In this document: positions 52,670 to 61,548 of the stretch, one piece after another
Layout of the letters: every line of letters starts with the position of its first letter
How positions within the stretch are numbered: the stretch's first letter is position 1
Source of the DNA: Marivita lacus
GTDB taxonomy: Bacteria > Pseudomonadota > Alphaproteobacteria > Rhodobacterales > Rhodobacteraceae
Direction: 5' to 3'
Assembly (NCBI RefSeq): GCF_014637725.1
Contig: NZ_BMFC01000001.1
Location: 560,632 to 624,631, forward strand
Length of the DNA: 64,000 nucleotides
Position numbers and translations under genes: made by a program
Notes under the pieces: model-generated
What the model was told of the DNA's origin: nothing
Database searches by the model: none
The model's input: the letters and a program-made list of their open reading frames with translations, nothing else

Positions 52670-53089
52670 ATGGGACTTTGGAATTTCGTCAAGACAGCGG
52701 GCCGCAAAATCGTTGGAGCAGAGGAACTGCCAACGGCAGCCCTGCTGCACAAGGAGGTCGCGGATCTTGGATTGGACACCAAGGGCGCAGAGATCACGGT
52801 CGAGGGTGACAAGGTTGTCGTCACCGGCGGTGACATGACCCAGGAAGAGCGGGAAAAGGTGATCCTCGCGGTCGGCAACGTTGAAGGTGTGTCGGCGGTC
52901 GAGGCGGACACTGCGGACGAACCGACGTTCCACACGGTCGAAAAGGGCGACACGCTCTGGGCAATTTCCGCCAAGACGTTGGGCAACGGATCGAAATACA
53001 ACGCGATCTTCGAGGCCAACCGCCCGATGCTAAGCCACCCGGACAAGATTTATCCGGGTCAAGTTCTGCGCATTCCGACAGAGGCGTAA
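52670..53089 (+). CDS. Kbp/YgaU-like protein with BON and LysM domains
   Basis: A 139-residue protein similar in domain order to E. coli Kbp (YgaU), a cytoplasmic K+-binding protein. MGLWNFVKTAGRKIVGAEE opens it, a BON domain covers about 25-85 (DTKGAEITVEGDKVVVTGG; VGNVEGVSAVEAD), and a LysM domain ends it (HTVEKGDTLWAISAKTLGNG; PDKIYPGQVLRIP). There is no signal peptide, in keeping with Kbp. GGAGG precedes ATG 52670. K+ binding would suit the osmotic genes elsewhere in the window, but is family inference. Confidence 0.85.
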   Translation: MGLWNFVKTAGRKIVGAEELPTAALLHKEVADLGLDTKGAEITVEGDKVVVTGGDMTQEEREKVILAVGNVEGVSAVEADTADEPTFHTVEKGDTLWAISAKTLGNGSKYNAIFEANRPMLSHPDKIYPGQVLRIPTEA

Positions 53090-53090
53090 C

Positions 53091-53118
53091 AAAAAGCCCC
53101 CGAAACCGGGGGCTTTTT
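53091..53118. terminator. Bidirectional terminator between kbp-like and ahcY
   Basis: AAAAAGCCCCCG and CGGGGGCTTTTT form a 7-bp GC stem extended by five A-T pairs, with a 4-base loop. T runs follow the stem in both directions. It fills the 31-bp gap between the convergent stops, so it should end both transcripts. Confidence 0.93.
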
Positions 53119-53120
53119 CT

Positions 53121-54509
53121 TCAATACCGATAGTGCTCCGGCTTGAACGGGCCTTCGGGTGTGACGCCGATATAGGCCGCTTGTTCCGGGGACAGTTGTG
53201 TCAGTTTCACGCCGATCCGGCCCAGATGAAGGCGGGCGACTTTCTCGTCCAGATGCTTGGGCAGGATGTAGACCTTGTTCTCGTACTGGCCGCCATTCTT
53301 CCACAGCTCGATCTGTGCAAGCACCTGGTTGGTAAAGCTGGCCGACATCACGAAGGACGGATGGCCTGTAGCGTTCCCCAGGTTGAGCAAGCGGCCTTCG
53401 GACAGCAGGAGGATACGATTGCCCGAGGGCATCTCGATCATGTCCACCTGTTCCTTGATGTTGGTCCACTTGTGGTTGCGAAGGGACGCCACCTGAATTT
53501 CGTTGTCAAAGTGACCAATGTTGCCGACGATGGCCATGTCCTTCATCTCGCGCATGTGCTCGATGCGGATCACGTCCTTGTTGCCGGTGGTGGTGATGAA
53601 GATATCGGCGCTCGAGACAACGTCTTCGAGCAGGACAACCTCGAAGCCGTCCATCGCCGCCTGAAGCGCGCAGATCGGATCGGCCTCGGTCACTTTCACA
53701 CGGGCACCCGCACCAGCGAGCGAGGCGGCAGAGCCTTTGCCGACGTCGCCATAGCCACAGACCACAGCGACCTTGCCCGCCATCATCGTGTCGGTGGCGC
53801 GGCGGATGCCGTCAACCAGCGATTCCTTGCAGCCGTACTTGTTATCGAATTTCGACTTGGTGACGCTGTCGTTCACGTTGATCGCCGGGAATGGCAACTG
53901 GCCGTTCTTGTGCAGCTCGTACAGACGATGCACGCCGGTTGTCGTTTCTTCGGACACGCCCTTGATCGCGTCGCGCGTCTTTGTGAACCAGCCGGGGGTT
54001 TCGGCCATCCGCTTGGCGATCTGCTTCTTGATCACCTCTTCTTCCTCGGACTGCGGCACCGGGATGATCTCTTCCCCAGCTTCGGCGCGTGCGCCCAGAA
54101 GAACGTAAAGCGTCGCGTCGCCGCCATCGTCGAGGATCATGTTCGCGCCTTCGGGGAACATGAAGGACTTGTCGAGGTAATCCCAATGCTCTTCAAGCGT
54201 CTGGCCCTTGATCGCGAAGACCGGAACGCCCGACTCGGCAATCGCCGCCGCCGCGTGGTCCTGCGTCGAGAAGATGTTGCACGATGCCCAGCGCACATCG
54301 GCCCCCAGCGCGGTCAGCGTTTCGATCAGAACCGCCGTCTGGATCGTCATGTGCAGAGACCCGACGATGCGCGCGCCCGACAGCGGCTTTGCAGCACCGT
54401 ATTCTTCCCGCAGCGCCATCAGGCCCGGCATTTCGGTTTCGGCGATATCCAGTTCCTTGCGACCGAACCCGGCCAGCGCGATGTCCTTGACGATATAATC
54501 TTTGGCCAT
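53121..54509 (-). CDS. ahcY: Adenosylhomocysteinase
   Basis: A 462-residue NAD-dependent enzyme that splits S-adenosylhomocysteine into adenosine and homocysteine, relieving product inhibition of methyltransferases. Motifs: [49 protein letters not shown] (substrate Lys and Asp), [18 protein letters not shown] (NAD), [11 protein letters not shown], and KPEHYRY at the C-terminus, all intact. The ATG at 54509 has GGGA close upstream; the frame extends to 54530. A 12-bp palindrome lies 19 bp upstream. No adjacent methionine-cycle gene is seen. Confidence 0.97.
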   Translation of the reverse strand: MAKDYIVKDIALAGFGRKELDIAETEMPGLMALREEYGAAKPLSGARIVGSLHMTIQTAVLIETLTALGADVRWASCNIFSTQDHAAAAIAESGVPVFAIKGQTLEEHWDYLDKSFMFPEGANMILDDGGDATLYVLLGARAEAGEEIIPVPQSEEEEVIKKQIAKRMAETPGWFTKTRDAIKGVSEETTTGVHRLYELHKNGQLPFPAINVNDSVTKSKFDNKYGCKESLVDGIRRATDTMMAGKVAVVCGYGDVGKGSAASLAGAGARVKVTEADPICALQAAMDGFEVVLLEDVVSSADIFITTTGNKDVIRIEHMREMKDMAIVGNIGHFDNEIQVASLRNHKWTNIKEQVDMIEMPSGNRILLLSEGRLLNLGNATGHPSFVMSASFTNQVLAQIELWKNGGQYENKVYILPKHLDEKVARLHLGRIGVKLTQLSPEQAAYIGVTPEGPFKPEHYRY

Positions 54510-54527
54510 TCCCGGCTCTCCACATGT

Positions 54528-54539
54528 CAACCTTGGTTG
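54528..54539. promoter_or_regulatory. 12-bp palindrome upstream of ahcY
   Basis: CAACCTTGGTTG, a perfect palindrome 19 bp before the ahcY ATG. It could be an operator for a methionine-cycle regulator (SahR-type proteins act on ahcY in other proteobacteria) or part of the leader. I know no consensus well enough to assign it. Confidence 0.35.
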
Positions 54540-54633
54540 GCTGGGCAGTTAGCACGCGGTCACCGTCCGGGCAATGCGCGGCGGTTTACAAGGTCGAATT
54601 GGCGCTCTACCCAAGACAAAAACGAGGCTCCTT

Positions 54634-55230
54634 ATGGCAAAATCACCACGCGCCTGGCAACGAATGCTGTCCGGTCGCAGGCTTGATCTGCTTGATCCGA
54701 CACCGGTGGATATCGAGATCGAGGATATCGCGCATGGGCTGGCCTTTGTCGCGCGGTGGAACGGGCAGACTTTTGGTGACTATGCCTATTCGGTGGCCGA
54801 GCATTCACTGCTGGTCGAGACCTTGTTCACCCGGCTCTGCCCCAAAGCCACGGCCGCCGAACGGCTGACCGCGCTGTTGCACGACGCCCCGGAATACGTG
54901 ATTGGTGACATGATTTCGCCGGTCAAGGCTGCGGTTGGCCCCGGTTACGGCGCTTTGGACGATCGCTTGACGGCGGCGGTGCACATCCGGTTCGGCTTGC
55001 CTGCGGTGACGCCCCCCAAGCTGAAAAAACAGATCAAGAAGGCGGACCGCATCAGCGCATGGATGGAGGCGACCCAGATCGCCGGGTTCACCCGTACGGA
55101 GGCCGACAAGTTCTTTGGCGCGCCGGATCTGGACCTGATTGCGGACCTGTCCATCGTGCTGCGCGCCCCCGTCGAGGTACGGTCCGACTTCACATCGCGG
55201 CATGCGGACCTGATGAGGGACATGCTGTGA
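54634..55230 (+). CDS. HD-domain hydrolase, YfbR-like
   Basis: A 198-residue protein with the HD motif set: SVAEHSLLVETLF, LLHDAPEYVIGDM, and the basic helix KQIKKADRISAW. E. coli YfbR hydrolyses deoxynucleoside 5'-monophosphates; substrates for this divergent type are not established. The ATG at 54634 has GAGG upstream. Its stop is shared with the start of the GNAT gene (GTGA), so the two are coupled. It is divergent from ahcY, with 124 bp between them. Confidence 0.87.
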   Translation: MAKSPRAWQRMLSGRRLDLLDPTPVDIEIEDIAHGLAFVARWNGQTFGDYAYSVAEHSLLVETLFTRLCPKATAAERLTALLHDAPEYVIGDMISPVKAAVGPGYGALDDRLTAAVHIRFGLPAVTPPKLKKQIKKADRISAWMEATQIAGFTRTEADKFFGAPDLDLIADLSIVLRAPVEVRSDFTSRHADLMRDML

Positions 55231-55715
55231 TCACAATTCGCCGCGCCGGTGATCTTGATGCACGAGAGATGGCGGACCTTCTGGATGCGATTATCCGGAA
55301 AGGTGGCACGACCGCCCATACCGATCCCGTATCCCGGAGCACACTTCTGGACTGGATGCAGCGCGATCCACAGCGATCCGCATGGCATGTGGCCGAGGAC
55401 GAGGCGGGGAAAATACTGGGGTTTCAGTTCCTTGAACCACATCCCGAATTGCCCTCCGACGCCTGTGATATCGCCACTTTCGTGCGTTTGGGACAGACAG
55501 GTCTTGGTGTGGGGTCAAAGCTTTTCGAAGCGTCGAAACGGGCCGCGCGCGATTTGGGCTACAGTTGGATCAACGCGACGATCCGCGCCGATAACGAAGG
55601 CGGGTTGGCGTACTACCAAAGCCGAGGGTTCGAGAACTATGCGCGTCACGCTGGCATTGCCTTGGGAAATGGGCAGCTTGTCGACAGGATCGGCAAACGC
55701 TACGACCTGACCTAG
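55227..55715 (+). CDS. GNAT-family N-acetyltransferase
   Basis: A 162-residue GNAT protein: ITIRRAGDLDAREMADLLDAI at the start, VRLGQTGLGVGSKLFEASK as the acetyl-CoA-binding region, and NATIRADNEGGLAYYQSRGFEN, the substrate/tail motif. The start is GTG 55227, overlapping the HD gene stop. Substrate unknown. Its stop overlaps the convergent regA stop by the bases CTAG. Confidence 0.85.
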   Translation: MITIRRAGDLDAREMADLLDAIIRKGGTTAHTDPVSRSTLLDWMQRDPQRSAWHVAEDEAGKILGFQFLEPHPELPSDACDIATFVRLGQTGLGVGSKLFEASKRAARDLGYSWINATIRADNEGGLAYYQSRGFENYARHAGIALGNGQLVDRIGKRYDLT

Positions 55716-56266
55716 CGCGGGGACCGTTTTGCCAGGATGCGCTGCAAGGTGCGGCGGTGCATGTTTAAGCGACGCGCTGTCTCCGACACGTTGCGATCAC
55801 AAAGCTCGTAGACGCGCTGGATATGCTCCCAACGGACACGATCGGCGCTCATCGGGTTCTCGGGCGGCGGCGGAAGATCGTCACCCTTGGCCAGAAGCGC
55901 ATTGGTGATGTCGGTCGCATCGGCGGGTTTCGACAAATAGTCCGTCGCACCGATCTTGACCGCGGCCACGGCGGTGGCAATCGCGCCATATCCTGTCAGG
56001 ACGACCACCCGACTGTCCGGCCGCTTTTCGCGGATCACCTCGACCACATCGAGACCGTTCCCGTCTTCAAGCCGAAGATCGACAACCGCATAGGCTGGGG
56101 GACGCGCAGTGGCGATTGCAGTACCTGCAGTCACGGATTGTGCCATCTCGACCTCGAAGCCACGCTTCTCCATCGCCTTGGCCAATCTGCGGAGAAACGG
56201 CTCGTCGTCGTCAACCAGCAGGAGGCTCTTGTCGTCGCCAAGATCGTCTGTGGTACGCTCACTCAC
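55712..56266 (-). CDS. regA: Redox response regulator RegA (PrrA)
   Basis: A 184-residue response regulator, the length of R. capsulatus RegA. The receiver has LLLVDDDEPFLRRL at 16-29, the phosphorylated Asp63 in VVDLRLEDGNG, and VLTGYGAIATAVAAVKIGATDYLSKP. A four-Pro linker follows, then a Fis-like helix-turn-helix at the C-terminus (CDRNVSETARRLNMHRRTLQR). GTG 56266 was chosen because GGAGG lies upstream and gives exact family length. With RegB it controls photosynthesis, respiration, carbon and nitrogen fixation genes in relatives. Confidence 0.95.
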   Translation of the reverse strand: MSERTTDDLGDDKSLLLVDDDEPFLRRLAKAMEKRGFEVEMAQSVTAGTAIATARPPAYAVVDLRLEDGNGLDVVEVIREKRPDSRVVVLTGYGAIATAVAAVKIGATDYLSKPADATDITNALLAKGDDLPPPPENPMSADRVRWEHIQRVYELCDRNVSETARRLNMHRRTLQRILAKRSPR

Positions 56267-56344
56267 CGTGGTTCCTCCCGTCGCGTTCAAGTTATCCACC
56301 AGTATTAGCGGCGAATTTTCCAACATCAACGTTCAAATGACCCA

Positions 56345-56968
56345 CTAGTCGGCAACGTCAAGAAAGCACGACGTCCGGTCGGCAACCTGTTCAGGAGTCA
56401 ATTCGCGGCGGAAGAACTCGACAAACCCGTCCTCGGGCATGACGAGGTAGCTGAAGGTAGAATGATCAACGAGATAGTAGTCCTCATCTCCCGGCTGCGC
56501 GCGGAAATAGGTCCGGTACGCTTGGCTCGCGGCCTTCACCTGTTCTTCGGAACCGGTCAGACCGATCATGTCTTCATGCAGGTTGGCCGCGAATTCCCCC
56601 ACCACTTCGGGGGTATCACGCTTGGGATCGACCGAGATGAAAACCGGGGTCACATCATGGCCCTGCGCCTTGAGCAGATCGACGGCTTCGGCATTGCGCG
56701 CGGTATCAAGCGGGCACACATCCGGGCAGAACGTGTAGCCGAAATAGATCAGCGACGGCTTTGTGATCACATCAGCATCGGTCACCGTCTCGCCCGCAGA
56801 ATTGACCAGCGTGAATGGCCCGCCAATCGTGTCTGCACCGCCTGCAATCTGGGTGCTCCGACAGGACGCGTACTTGTCGCCACCATCAACAGGCCTGCTC
56901 CAGTACCAGATACCGGCAATCAGGGCGACCATTGCCACACCTGCCGAAATCGCTGCCAATCGTACCAT
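56345..56968 (-). CDS. senC: SCO1/SenC-type copper chaperone (PrrC)
   Basis: A 207-residue protein anchored by an N-terminal membrane segment (AAISAGVAMVALIAGIWYW). The periplasmic thioredoxin-like domain has the Cu site FCPDVCP, plus the distant His in YLVDHSTFSYLV, and FVSVDP-like sequence VFISVDPKRDTPEVVG. SCO proteins deliver copper to cytochrome oxidase; the one in the reg/prr cluster is PrrC/SenC and links oxidase turnover to RegB signalling. It lies upstream of regA, probably in the same transcript. Confidence 0.94.
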   Translation of the reverse strand: MVRLAAISAGVAMVALIAGIWYWSRPVDGGDKYASCRSTQIAGGADTIGGPFTLVNSAGETVTDADVITKPSLIYFGYTFCPDVCPLDTARNAEAVDLLKAQGHDVTPVFISVDPKRDTPEVVGEFAANLHEDMIGLTGSEEQVKAASQAYRTYFRAQPGDEDYYLVDHSTFSYLVMPEDGFVEFFRRELTPEQVADRTSCFLDVAD

Positions 56969-57085
56969 GTGATCTCCTTCGCCCCTGCATGAACAAAGCC
57001 CTTCTCATCGGAATTGGCTCGCCTATGCTTTGCTATAGCCGAGGTAAGGATTTTGAAATCCGGGGCAAGAGGCGAAAGGGCGCAG

Positions 57086-58474
57086 ATGACGCAATCCGAG
57101 TTCGGGATCTTCCAGGAACGCCAGCGCGGCAGCTTTATCCGGCTGCGGACGATGATCTGGCTGCGATGGTGCGCCATCGTCGGACAATTGGCGGCGATCA
57201 CGCTGGCCCAAAAGATGTACAACCTGCAACTTGAACTGGGATTGTGCTATTTGGCGGTCGGCGTGTCCATCGTCGGCAACCTGATCGCCATCTTCGTTTT
57301 CCCTGAAAACAAGCGTCTGAACGAGGCCGAGAATTTTCTCATGGTCCTGTTCGACCTGCTGCAATTGTGCTTCCTGATCTACCTCACCGGCGGGCTTCAC
57401 AATCCGTTTACCATCCTGATCCTCGGTCCGGTGATCGTGTCGGCCACGATCATGACGCTTCGGTCGACCATCATCATCGGGGCCACCGCCATGACGCTTG
57501 TCACGCTCATGGTGTTCTTTCACATGCCTTTGAGGACGGAACAGGGCTTCATCATGCGGATCGCGGACGTGTTCATCTTTGGCCAATGGTCGGCGATCAC
57601 CATCGCGATCATCTTCCTGTCGCTCTACGCGCGGCAGATCACCGAAGAAATGAACTCCATGAGCGATGCCGTCGTCGCCACGCAGATGGCGTTGAGCCGG
57701 ACGCAGATGCTCAACAATCTCGGGGGCGTGGTCGCGGCCGCCGCGCATGAACTGGGCACACCATTGGCCACCATAAAACTGACAAGCGCCGAACTGATCG
57801 AAGACCTTTCCGACCAGCCCGAACTGCAGGAAGACGCGCGCCTGATCCGGGATCAGGCCAACCGCTGCCGAGATATCCTTCAATCCATGGGTCGGGCGGG
57901 TAAGGAGGATTTGCAGATCCGGTCCGCCCCCCTTGTCGAGGTGATCCGCGAAGCCGCAGAGCCGCACCTGAACCGGGGCAAGGACGTTCTGATCGACTCG
58001 GTCGGAGTGGACGACGACTCGTTCGATCCTCCCCTGACGCTGCGTCGCCCCGAGATCATTCATGGCCTGCGCAACCTGATCCAGAACGCGGTTGATTTTG
58101 CCCGGTCCTCGGTCTGGATCGAGGCGCGCTGGAACGACAGCGTCATTTCCGTGCGGATCATGGATGATGGGCCGGGTTACCCGACCAACATGCTTGGAAG
58201 GATCGGTGACCCCTTCGTGCGCAACCGTCGCAGCGACCGCGAGCGCACCGCGCGTCCCGGTTATGAAGGCATGGGGCTGGGCCTGTTCATCGCCAAAACG
58301 CTGCTTCAGCGGTCTGGTGCGGAACTGAGTTTTGCCAACGGCACGGATCGCGCGAACGGATCGTCCCGACGTCGCGGCGCCATCGTCGAAGTCGTCTGGC
58401 CACGCACTGCGATTGTGCCGCCCAGCCTGCGCAAAGGTGAGGGCATCGGCCAAAACCCCGCGTTCGAGGCCTGA
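57086..58474 (+). CDS. regB: Redox sensor histidine kinase RegB (PrrB)
   Basis: A 462-residue membrane kinase. Six membrane segments fill about 25-190, with the quinone-binding motif GGLHNPF at 102-108. The His-box AAAHELGTPLA has phosphorylated His221; the redox-sensitive Cys is at 261 (ANRCRDILQSMGRAG); then NLIQNAVDFA, DDGPGYP and EGMGLGLFIAKTLL form the ATPase. The frame begins at 57014, but ATG 57086 fits the family. It is divergent from senC-regA. All key residues are intact. Confidence 0.96.
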   Translation: MTQSEFGIFQERQRGSFIRLRTMIWLRWCAIVGQLAAITLAQKMYNLQLELGLCYLAVGVSIVGNLIAIFVFPENKRLNEAENFLMVLFDLLQLCFLIYLTGGLHNPFTILILGPVIVSATIMTLRSTIIIGATAMTLVTLMVFFHMPLRTEQGFIMRIADVFIFGQWSAITIAIIFLSLYARQITEEMNSMSDAVVATQMALSRTQMLNNLGGVVAAAAHELGTPLATIKLTSAELIEDLSDQPELQEDARLIRDQANRCRDILQSMGRAGKEDLQIRSAPLVEVIREAAEPHLNRGKDVLIDSVGVDDDSFDPPLTLRRPEIIHGLRNLIQNAVDFARSSVWIEARWNDSVISVRIMDDGPGYPTNMLGRIGDPFVRNRRSDRERTARPGYEGMGLGLFIAKTLLQRSGAELSFANGTDRANGSSRRRGAIVEVVWPRTAIVPPSLRKGEGIGQNPAFEA

Positions 58475-58488
58475 GGCATCGGACGCGG

Positions 58489-58504
58489 TTAACCCTCCAT
58501 TAAC
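58489..58504. promoter_or_regulatory. CtrA binding site upstream of the PAS-protein gene
   Basis: TTAA, seven bases (CCCTCCA), TTAAC: a perfect match to the alphaproteobacterial CtrA consensus TTAA-N7-TTAAC. It ends 44 bp before the ATG of the downstream PAS protein and lies after the regB stop. CtrA controls cell cycle, motility and gene transfer agents in this group; control of the PAS gene is inferred. Confidence 0.75.
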
Positions 58505-58548
58505 CATCTCACCGTTCAATGTCGGCTTGACGGGCCTGAAGGTGATTG

Positions 58549-60060
58549 ATGGATTCTTTTGTTCTGGCAGCAAGTCTGCTCGGTCTGGCCTGCGTCGCAG
58601 GGGGTGTCCTGCTGGTCCTTTTCCTGCGCAAGTCCAAGGCACCCGAACCGCGCCCACGATCAGCGCAGACGGTCACAATGCTGTTCCAGGACGGCATCCT
58701 GATCGACGCGAATGACCAGATCTGGTCGCTGCTGCCCGATCTGCCATCCTCGCCGACATGGGGCGACATACGACCCCTGTTGCTGCCGGTTGCCCCCGAT
58801 CTGCCGGAAACGCCGTGCCCGACCCAAATCAGCGCCGACGCGTCCCGAATGGGACTGACCATTTCGAAAGAAGGTACCACTTTTCGCGTCACGCTGGCTC
58901 CTCCGATCGCCGCAGGCGACGAATGGTTCATCACGAAACACTCCGGCGCATTCGCCAGCCATATGCAATCAGCGGTGATGCGCGCGCCGGGCCTGATATG
59001 GTGTCTCACCGAACAAGGCGAGCTGATCTGGGGCAATGATGCCTTCATGCTGTATGCACGCGCCTATGGCGGCGCGCACAGCTTTGCCGATCACATGGTG
59101 CAAGAAACCTCACCCGATACCCGGCGCTCGAAACGGGTCAAGCTCACATCGGACGACCTGAAACCGTATCTGTCCCGCTGGCTGGAAGTGACAGTCGAGG
59201 AAACGGAGACCGGACTGATCCATTTCGCAACCGGGATCGACGCAGTGATGCGCGCCGAAGCTGCGCAGCAGAATTTCGTCCAGACCCTTTCGAAGACCTT
59301 TGCGAACCTGACGACCGGCCTTGCCATCTTTGATCGCGACAGGCGGCTGGTGCTCTTCAATCCGGCGCTTGTCGATCTGAGCAAGGTGCCCATCGACTTC
59401 CTGAGCGCACGTCCAGCGATGTTCGAATTCTTCGACAAGCTGCGCGACTACCGGATCATGCCGGAGCCGAAAAATTATGACGACTGGCGCGAACGCATGG
59501 CCAAGCTGGTTGCCGCCGCCTGTGACGACCGGTTTCGCGAAACCTGGACGCTGGCCAGCGGTCAGACCTTTGACATCACCGGGCAACCCTATCCTGATGG
59601 CGCGATTGCGTTCCTGTTCAACGACATCACCGCAGAAGTGTCCCTGACCCGGGGGTTTCGTGCCGAATTGGACACGCTGCAATCGGTGATCGACACGATG
59701 GATGACGCGGTTGCGGTCTTTGATCCCCAAGGCACCCTGACGGTCTGCAACACCGCCTATGCCGATCTGTGGAACGTCGATCCCGACGCCTGCATTCCCG
59801 AAACGACAATTGTCGAAGCGACGCAATCGTGGAAATCCGCCTTTCATCCAAGCCCCGTCTGGCCGGAACTCCGCGATTTCGTCACCAGCACGACAGAGCG
59901 GGTCAGTTGGGACAGCGAATTGCGCGGCAAGGACGGGCGAGAGGTGGTCTGCCGGGTTGATCCGATCTGCCATGGTGCCACGCTCATCCGCTTCTGTTTC
60001 CGGCCCAGACAGCGCGATGCGCGGCCCGAAGCCGAGGGGTTGCAGATCGTTTCCGCCTGA
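58549..60060 (+). CDS. Membrane-anchored multi-PAS protein, DivL-like but without a kinase domain
   Basis: A 503-residue protein with an N-terminal membrane segment (SFVLAASLLGLACVAGGVLLVLFL) and at least three PAS-like regions: about 145-185, 255-350 (LTTGLAIFDRDRRLVLFNPA; SARPAMFEFFDKLRDYR), and 380-495 (IDTMDDAVAVFDPQGTLTVCN). This wording resembles the PAS part of DivL, the CtrA-pathway regulator, but there is no His-box or ATPase domain after it. The ATG at 58549 has AAGGTG upstream. A CtrA box precedes it. A truncated DivL relative or a scaffold are both possible. Confidence 0.78.
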   Translation: MDSFVLAASLLGLACVAGGVLLVLFLRKSKAPEPRPRSAQTVTMLFQDGILIDANDQIWSLLPDLPSSPTWGDIRPLLLPVAPDLPETPCPTQISADASRMGLTISKEGTTFRVTLAPPIAAGDEWFITKHSGAFASHMQSAVMRAPGLIWCLTEQGELIWGNDAFMLYARAYGGAHSFADHMVQETSPDTRRSKRVKLTSDDLKPYLSRWLEVTVEETETGLIHFATGIDAVMRAEAAQQNFVQTLSKTFANLTTGLAIFDRDRRLVLFNPALVDLSKVPIDFLSARPAMFEFFDKLRDYRIMPEPKNYDDWRERMAKLVAAACDDRFRETWTLASGQTFDITGQPYPDGAIAFLFNDITAEVSLTRGFRAELDTLQSVIDTMDDAVAVFDPQGTLTVCNTAYADLWNVDPDACIPETTIVEATQSWKSAFHPSPVWPELRDFVTSTTERVSWDSELRGKDGREVVCRVDPICHGATLIRFCFRPRQRDARPEAEGLQIVSA

Positions 60061-60109
60061 GCGGGTTTCCAATCTTGCAGCCCGCAGCCAGGCAGGTAAA
60101 CATGCCGCC

Positions 60110-60583
60110 ATGACGAAACGCAGTGCGGCCTTCACCTCGACCTCTCCCGATGAAACCGCGCAGCTTGCCATTCGGCTGGGCCGAACCTTGCGCGCAGGCG
60201 ATACGCTTCTTCTCGAAGGCGGGATCGGGGCTGGCAAAAGCCATTTCGCCCGCGCCCTGATCCTGTCGCGGCTGCCCGTTCCGGAGGATGTCCCCTCGCC
60301 GACCTTCACCATCGTGCAGGCCTATGAATTGCCGGACTGCGAGCTTTGGCACGCAGATCTTTACCGTCTTGGCGACCCGGATCAGATCATCGAACTGGGG
60401 CTTCTCGATGCGTTCCAAAACGCGATCTGCCTCGTCGAATGGCCAGACCGGCTTGACGATCTTGCCCCGCCAGAGGCGTTGACGATCAGGCTCGATGACC
60501 CCGACAAGACGGACAAGCGCGAGATCAGCCTGACATGGACAAACCCGGCATGGACGGACCGCGTGACTGAGGCGTTGGCATGA
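60110..60583 (+). CDS. tsaE: tRNA threonylcarbamoyladenosine biosynthesis ATPase TsaE
   Basis: A 157-residue P-loop protein. Walker A is GGIGAGKSHFAR at 37-48, followed by SPTFTIVQAYE, WHADLYRL, and CLVEWPDRL, typical of TsaE. It resets the TsaB-TsaD complex during t6A synthesis. The frame reaches back to 59759 inside the PAS gene, but ATG 60110 is the plausible start. Its stop overlaps the amgK start (ATGA). TsaE, AmgK, MurU and AddB form one run of overlapping genes. Confidence 0.94.
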   Translation: MTKRSAAFTSTSPDETAQLAIRLGRTLRAGDTLLLEGGIGAGKSHFARALILSRLPVPEDVPSPTFTIVQAYELPDCELWHADLYRLGDPDQIIELGLLDAFQNAICLVEWPDRLDDLAPPEALTIRLDDPDKTDKREISLTWTNPAWTDRVTEALA

Positions 60584-61548
60584 GTGTCGATGCCTTTCTT
60601 GCTGCCCAAGGCTGGGCTGATGCCGAACAGGTACCATTGGCCGGAGACGCATCATCGCGGCGGTACATCCGGCTCTGTTCAGGCCCGAAACGCGCGATCC
60701 TGATGATCGATCCGCAGGATGACACGCCGCGCTTCGCCGCCCTGTCGGCACACCTGCGCAGGCTCGGCTTGTCTGCCCCGGACATCTACGCGCAAGCGAC
60801 GGGCCTGATGCTGCTCGAAGATTTCGGCGATGCGCAATTCGCGAAGGTCGCCCAAACACAGCCAGACATGGAAATACCGCTGTATCGGGCGGCGACCGAA
60901 GTGCTGTGCCATCTCGTGACGTGCAAGGTGCCTGCCGAACTGACCCACGCGACACCCCGGATCCTCGGTCAGATGATCGAGCCGGTCTTCACCCACTATC
61001 TGCCCCTGCTGGGCACGAAACCCGATGACACCCCTTCGGAGATCACGGCACGTCTGACCGATCTCCTTGCCCTTCATCTGCCGGAAGAGGCCGTTCTTGT
61101 GCTGCGCGACTACCATGCGGAAAACATGATCTGGCTACCTGATCGTGACCATATTCGCCGGGTTGGCCTGCTGGATTTCCAGGACGCTCTGGCCGGTCCT
61201 CCGATCTATGATCTGGTGTCGCTGTTGCAGGACGCCCGCCGCGACGTGACCGATGCCTGTCACGCCGCAACGCTGCGGCACTACCTCGACCTCTCCGGCC
61301 GATCCGAGAGCGCGGTCATGCCCGCGTTTCACCTGCTTGGTCTGCAACGGAACCTGCGCATTCTGGGCATCTTTGCCCGGCTTGCGACCGAACGCGGCAA
61401 ACCCGGCTATCTGGCGCTGATCCCGCGGGTCTGGGCGCATATCCGGACAAGCCTTTCGACCCCGGTCGCACGTGAGCTTGAACCATTGATCCTCGATCTG
61501 TTTCCCGAACCAACGCCCGAGCGTCTTGGCGTGGGAGCCGTGCCATGA
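60580..61548 (+). CDS. amgK: Cell-wall sugar kinase AmgK (phosphotransferase family)
   Basis: A 322-residue aminoglycoside-phosphotransferase-fold kinase. PLAGDASSRRYIRL is the nucleotide-binding start, VLVLRDYHAENMIWL holds the catalytic His/Asp-loop residues, and VGLLDFQDALAGPPIYDLVSLLQDARRDV carries the metal-binding Asp. AmgK phosphorylates N-acetylmuramate and N-acetylglucosamine at the anomeric position in peptidoglycan recycling. Its next neighbour, overlapping by four bases, is MurU, which uses the product; that pairing supports the call. Confidence 0.88.
   Translation: MSVDAFLAAQGWADAEQVPLAGDASSRRYIRLCSGPKRAILMIDPQDDTPRFAALSAHLRRLGLSAPDIYAQATGLMLLEDFGDAQFAKVAQTQPDMEIPLYRAATEVLCHLVTCKVPAELTHATPRILGQMIEPVFTHYLPLLGTKPDDTPSEITARLTDLLALHLPEEAVLVLRDYHAENMIWLPDRDHIRRVGLLDFQDALAGPPIYDLVSLLQDARRDVTDACHAATLRHYLDLSGRSESAVMPAFHLLGLQRNLRILGIFARLATERGKPGYLALIPRVWAHIRTSLSTPVARELEPLILDLFPEPTPERLGVGAVP

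Noticed and set aside
54510-54640. An S-adenosylhomocysteine riboswitch in front of ahcY
   Set aside because: I see no match to the conserved core or pseudoknot; the leader is short and only the 12-bp palindrome stands out.
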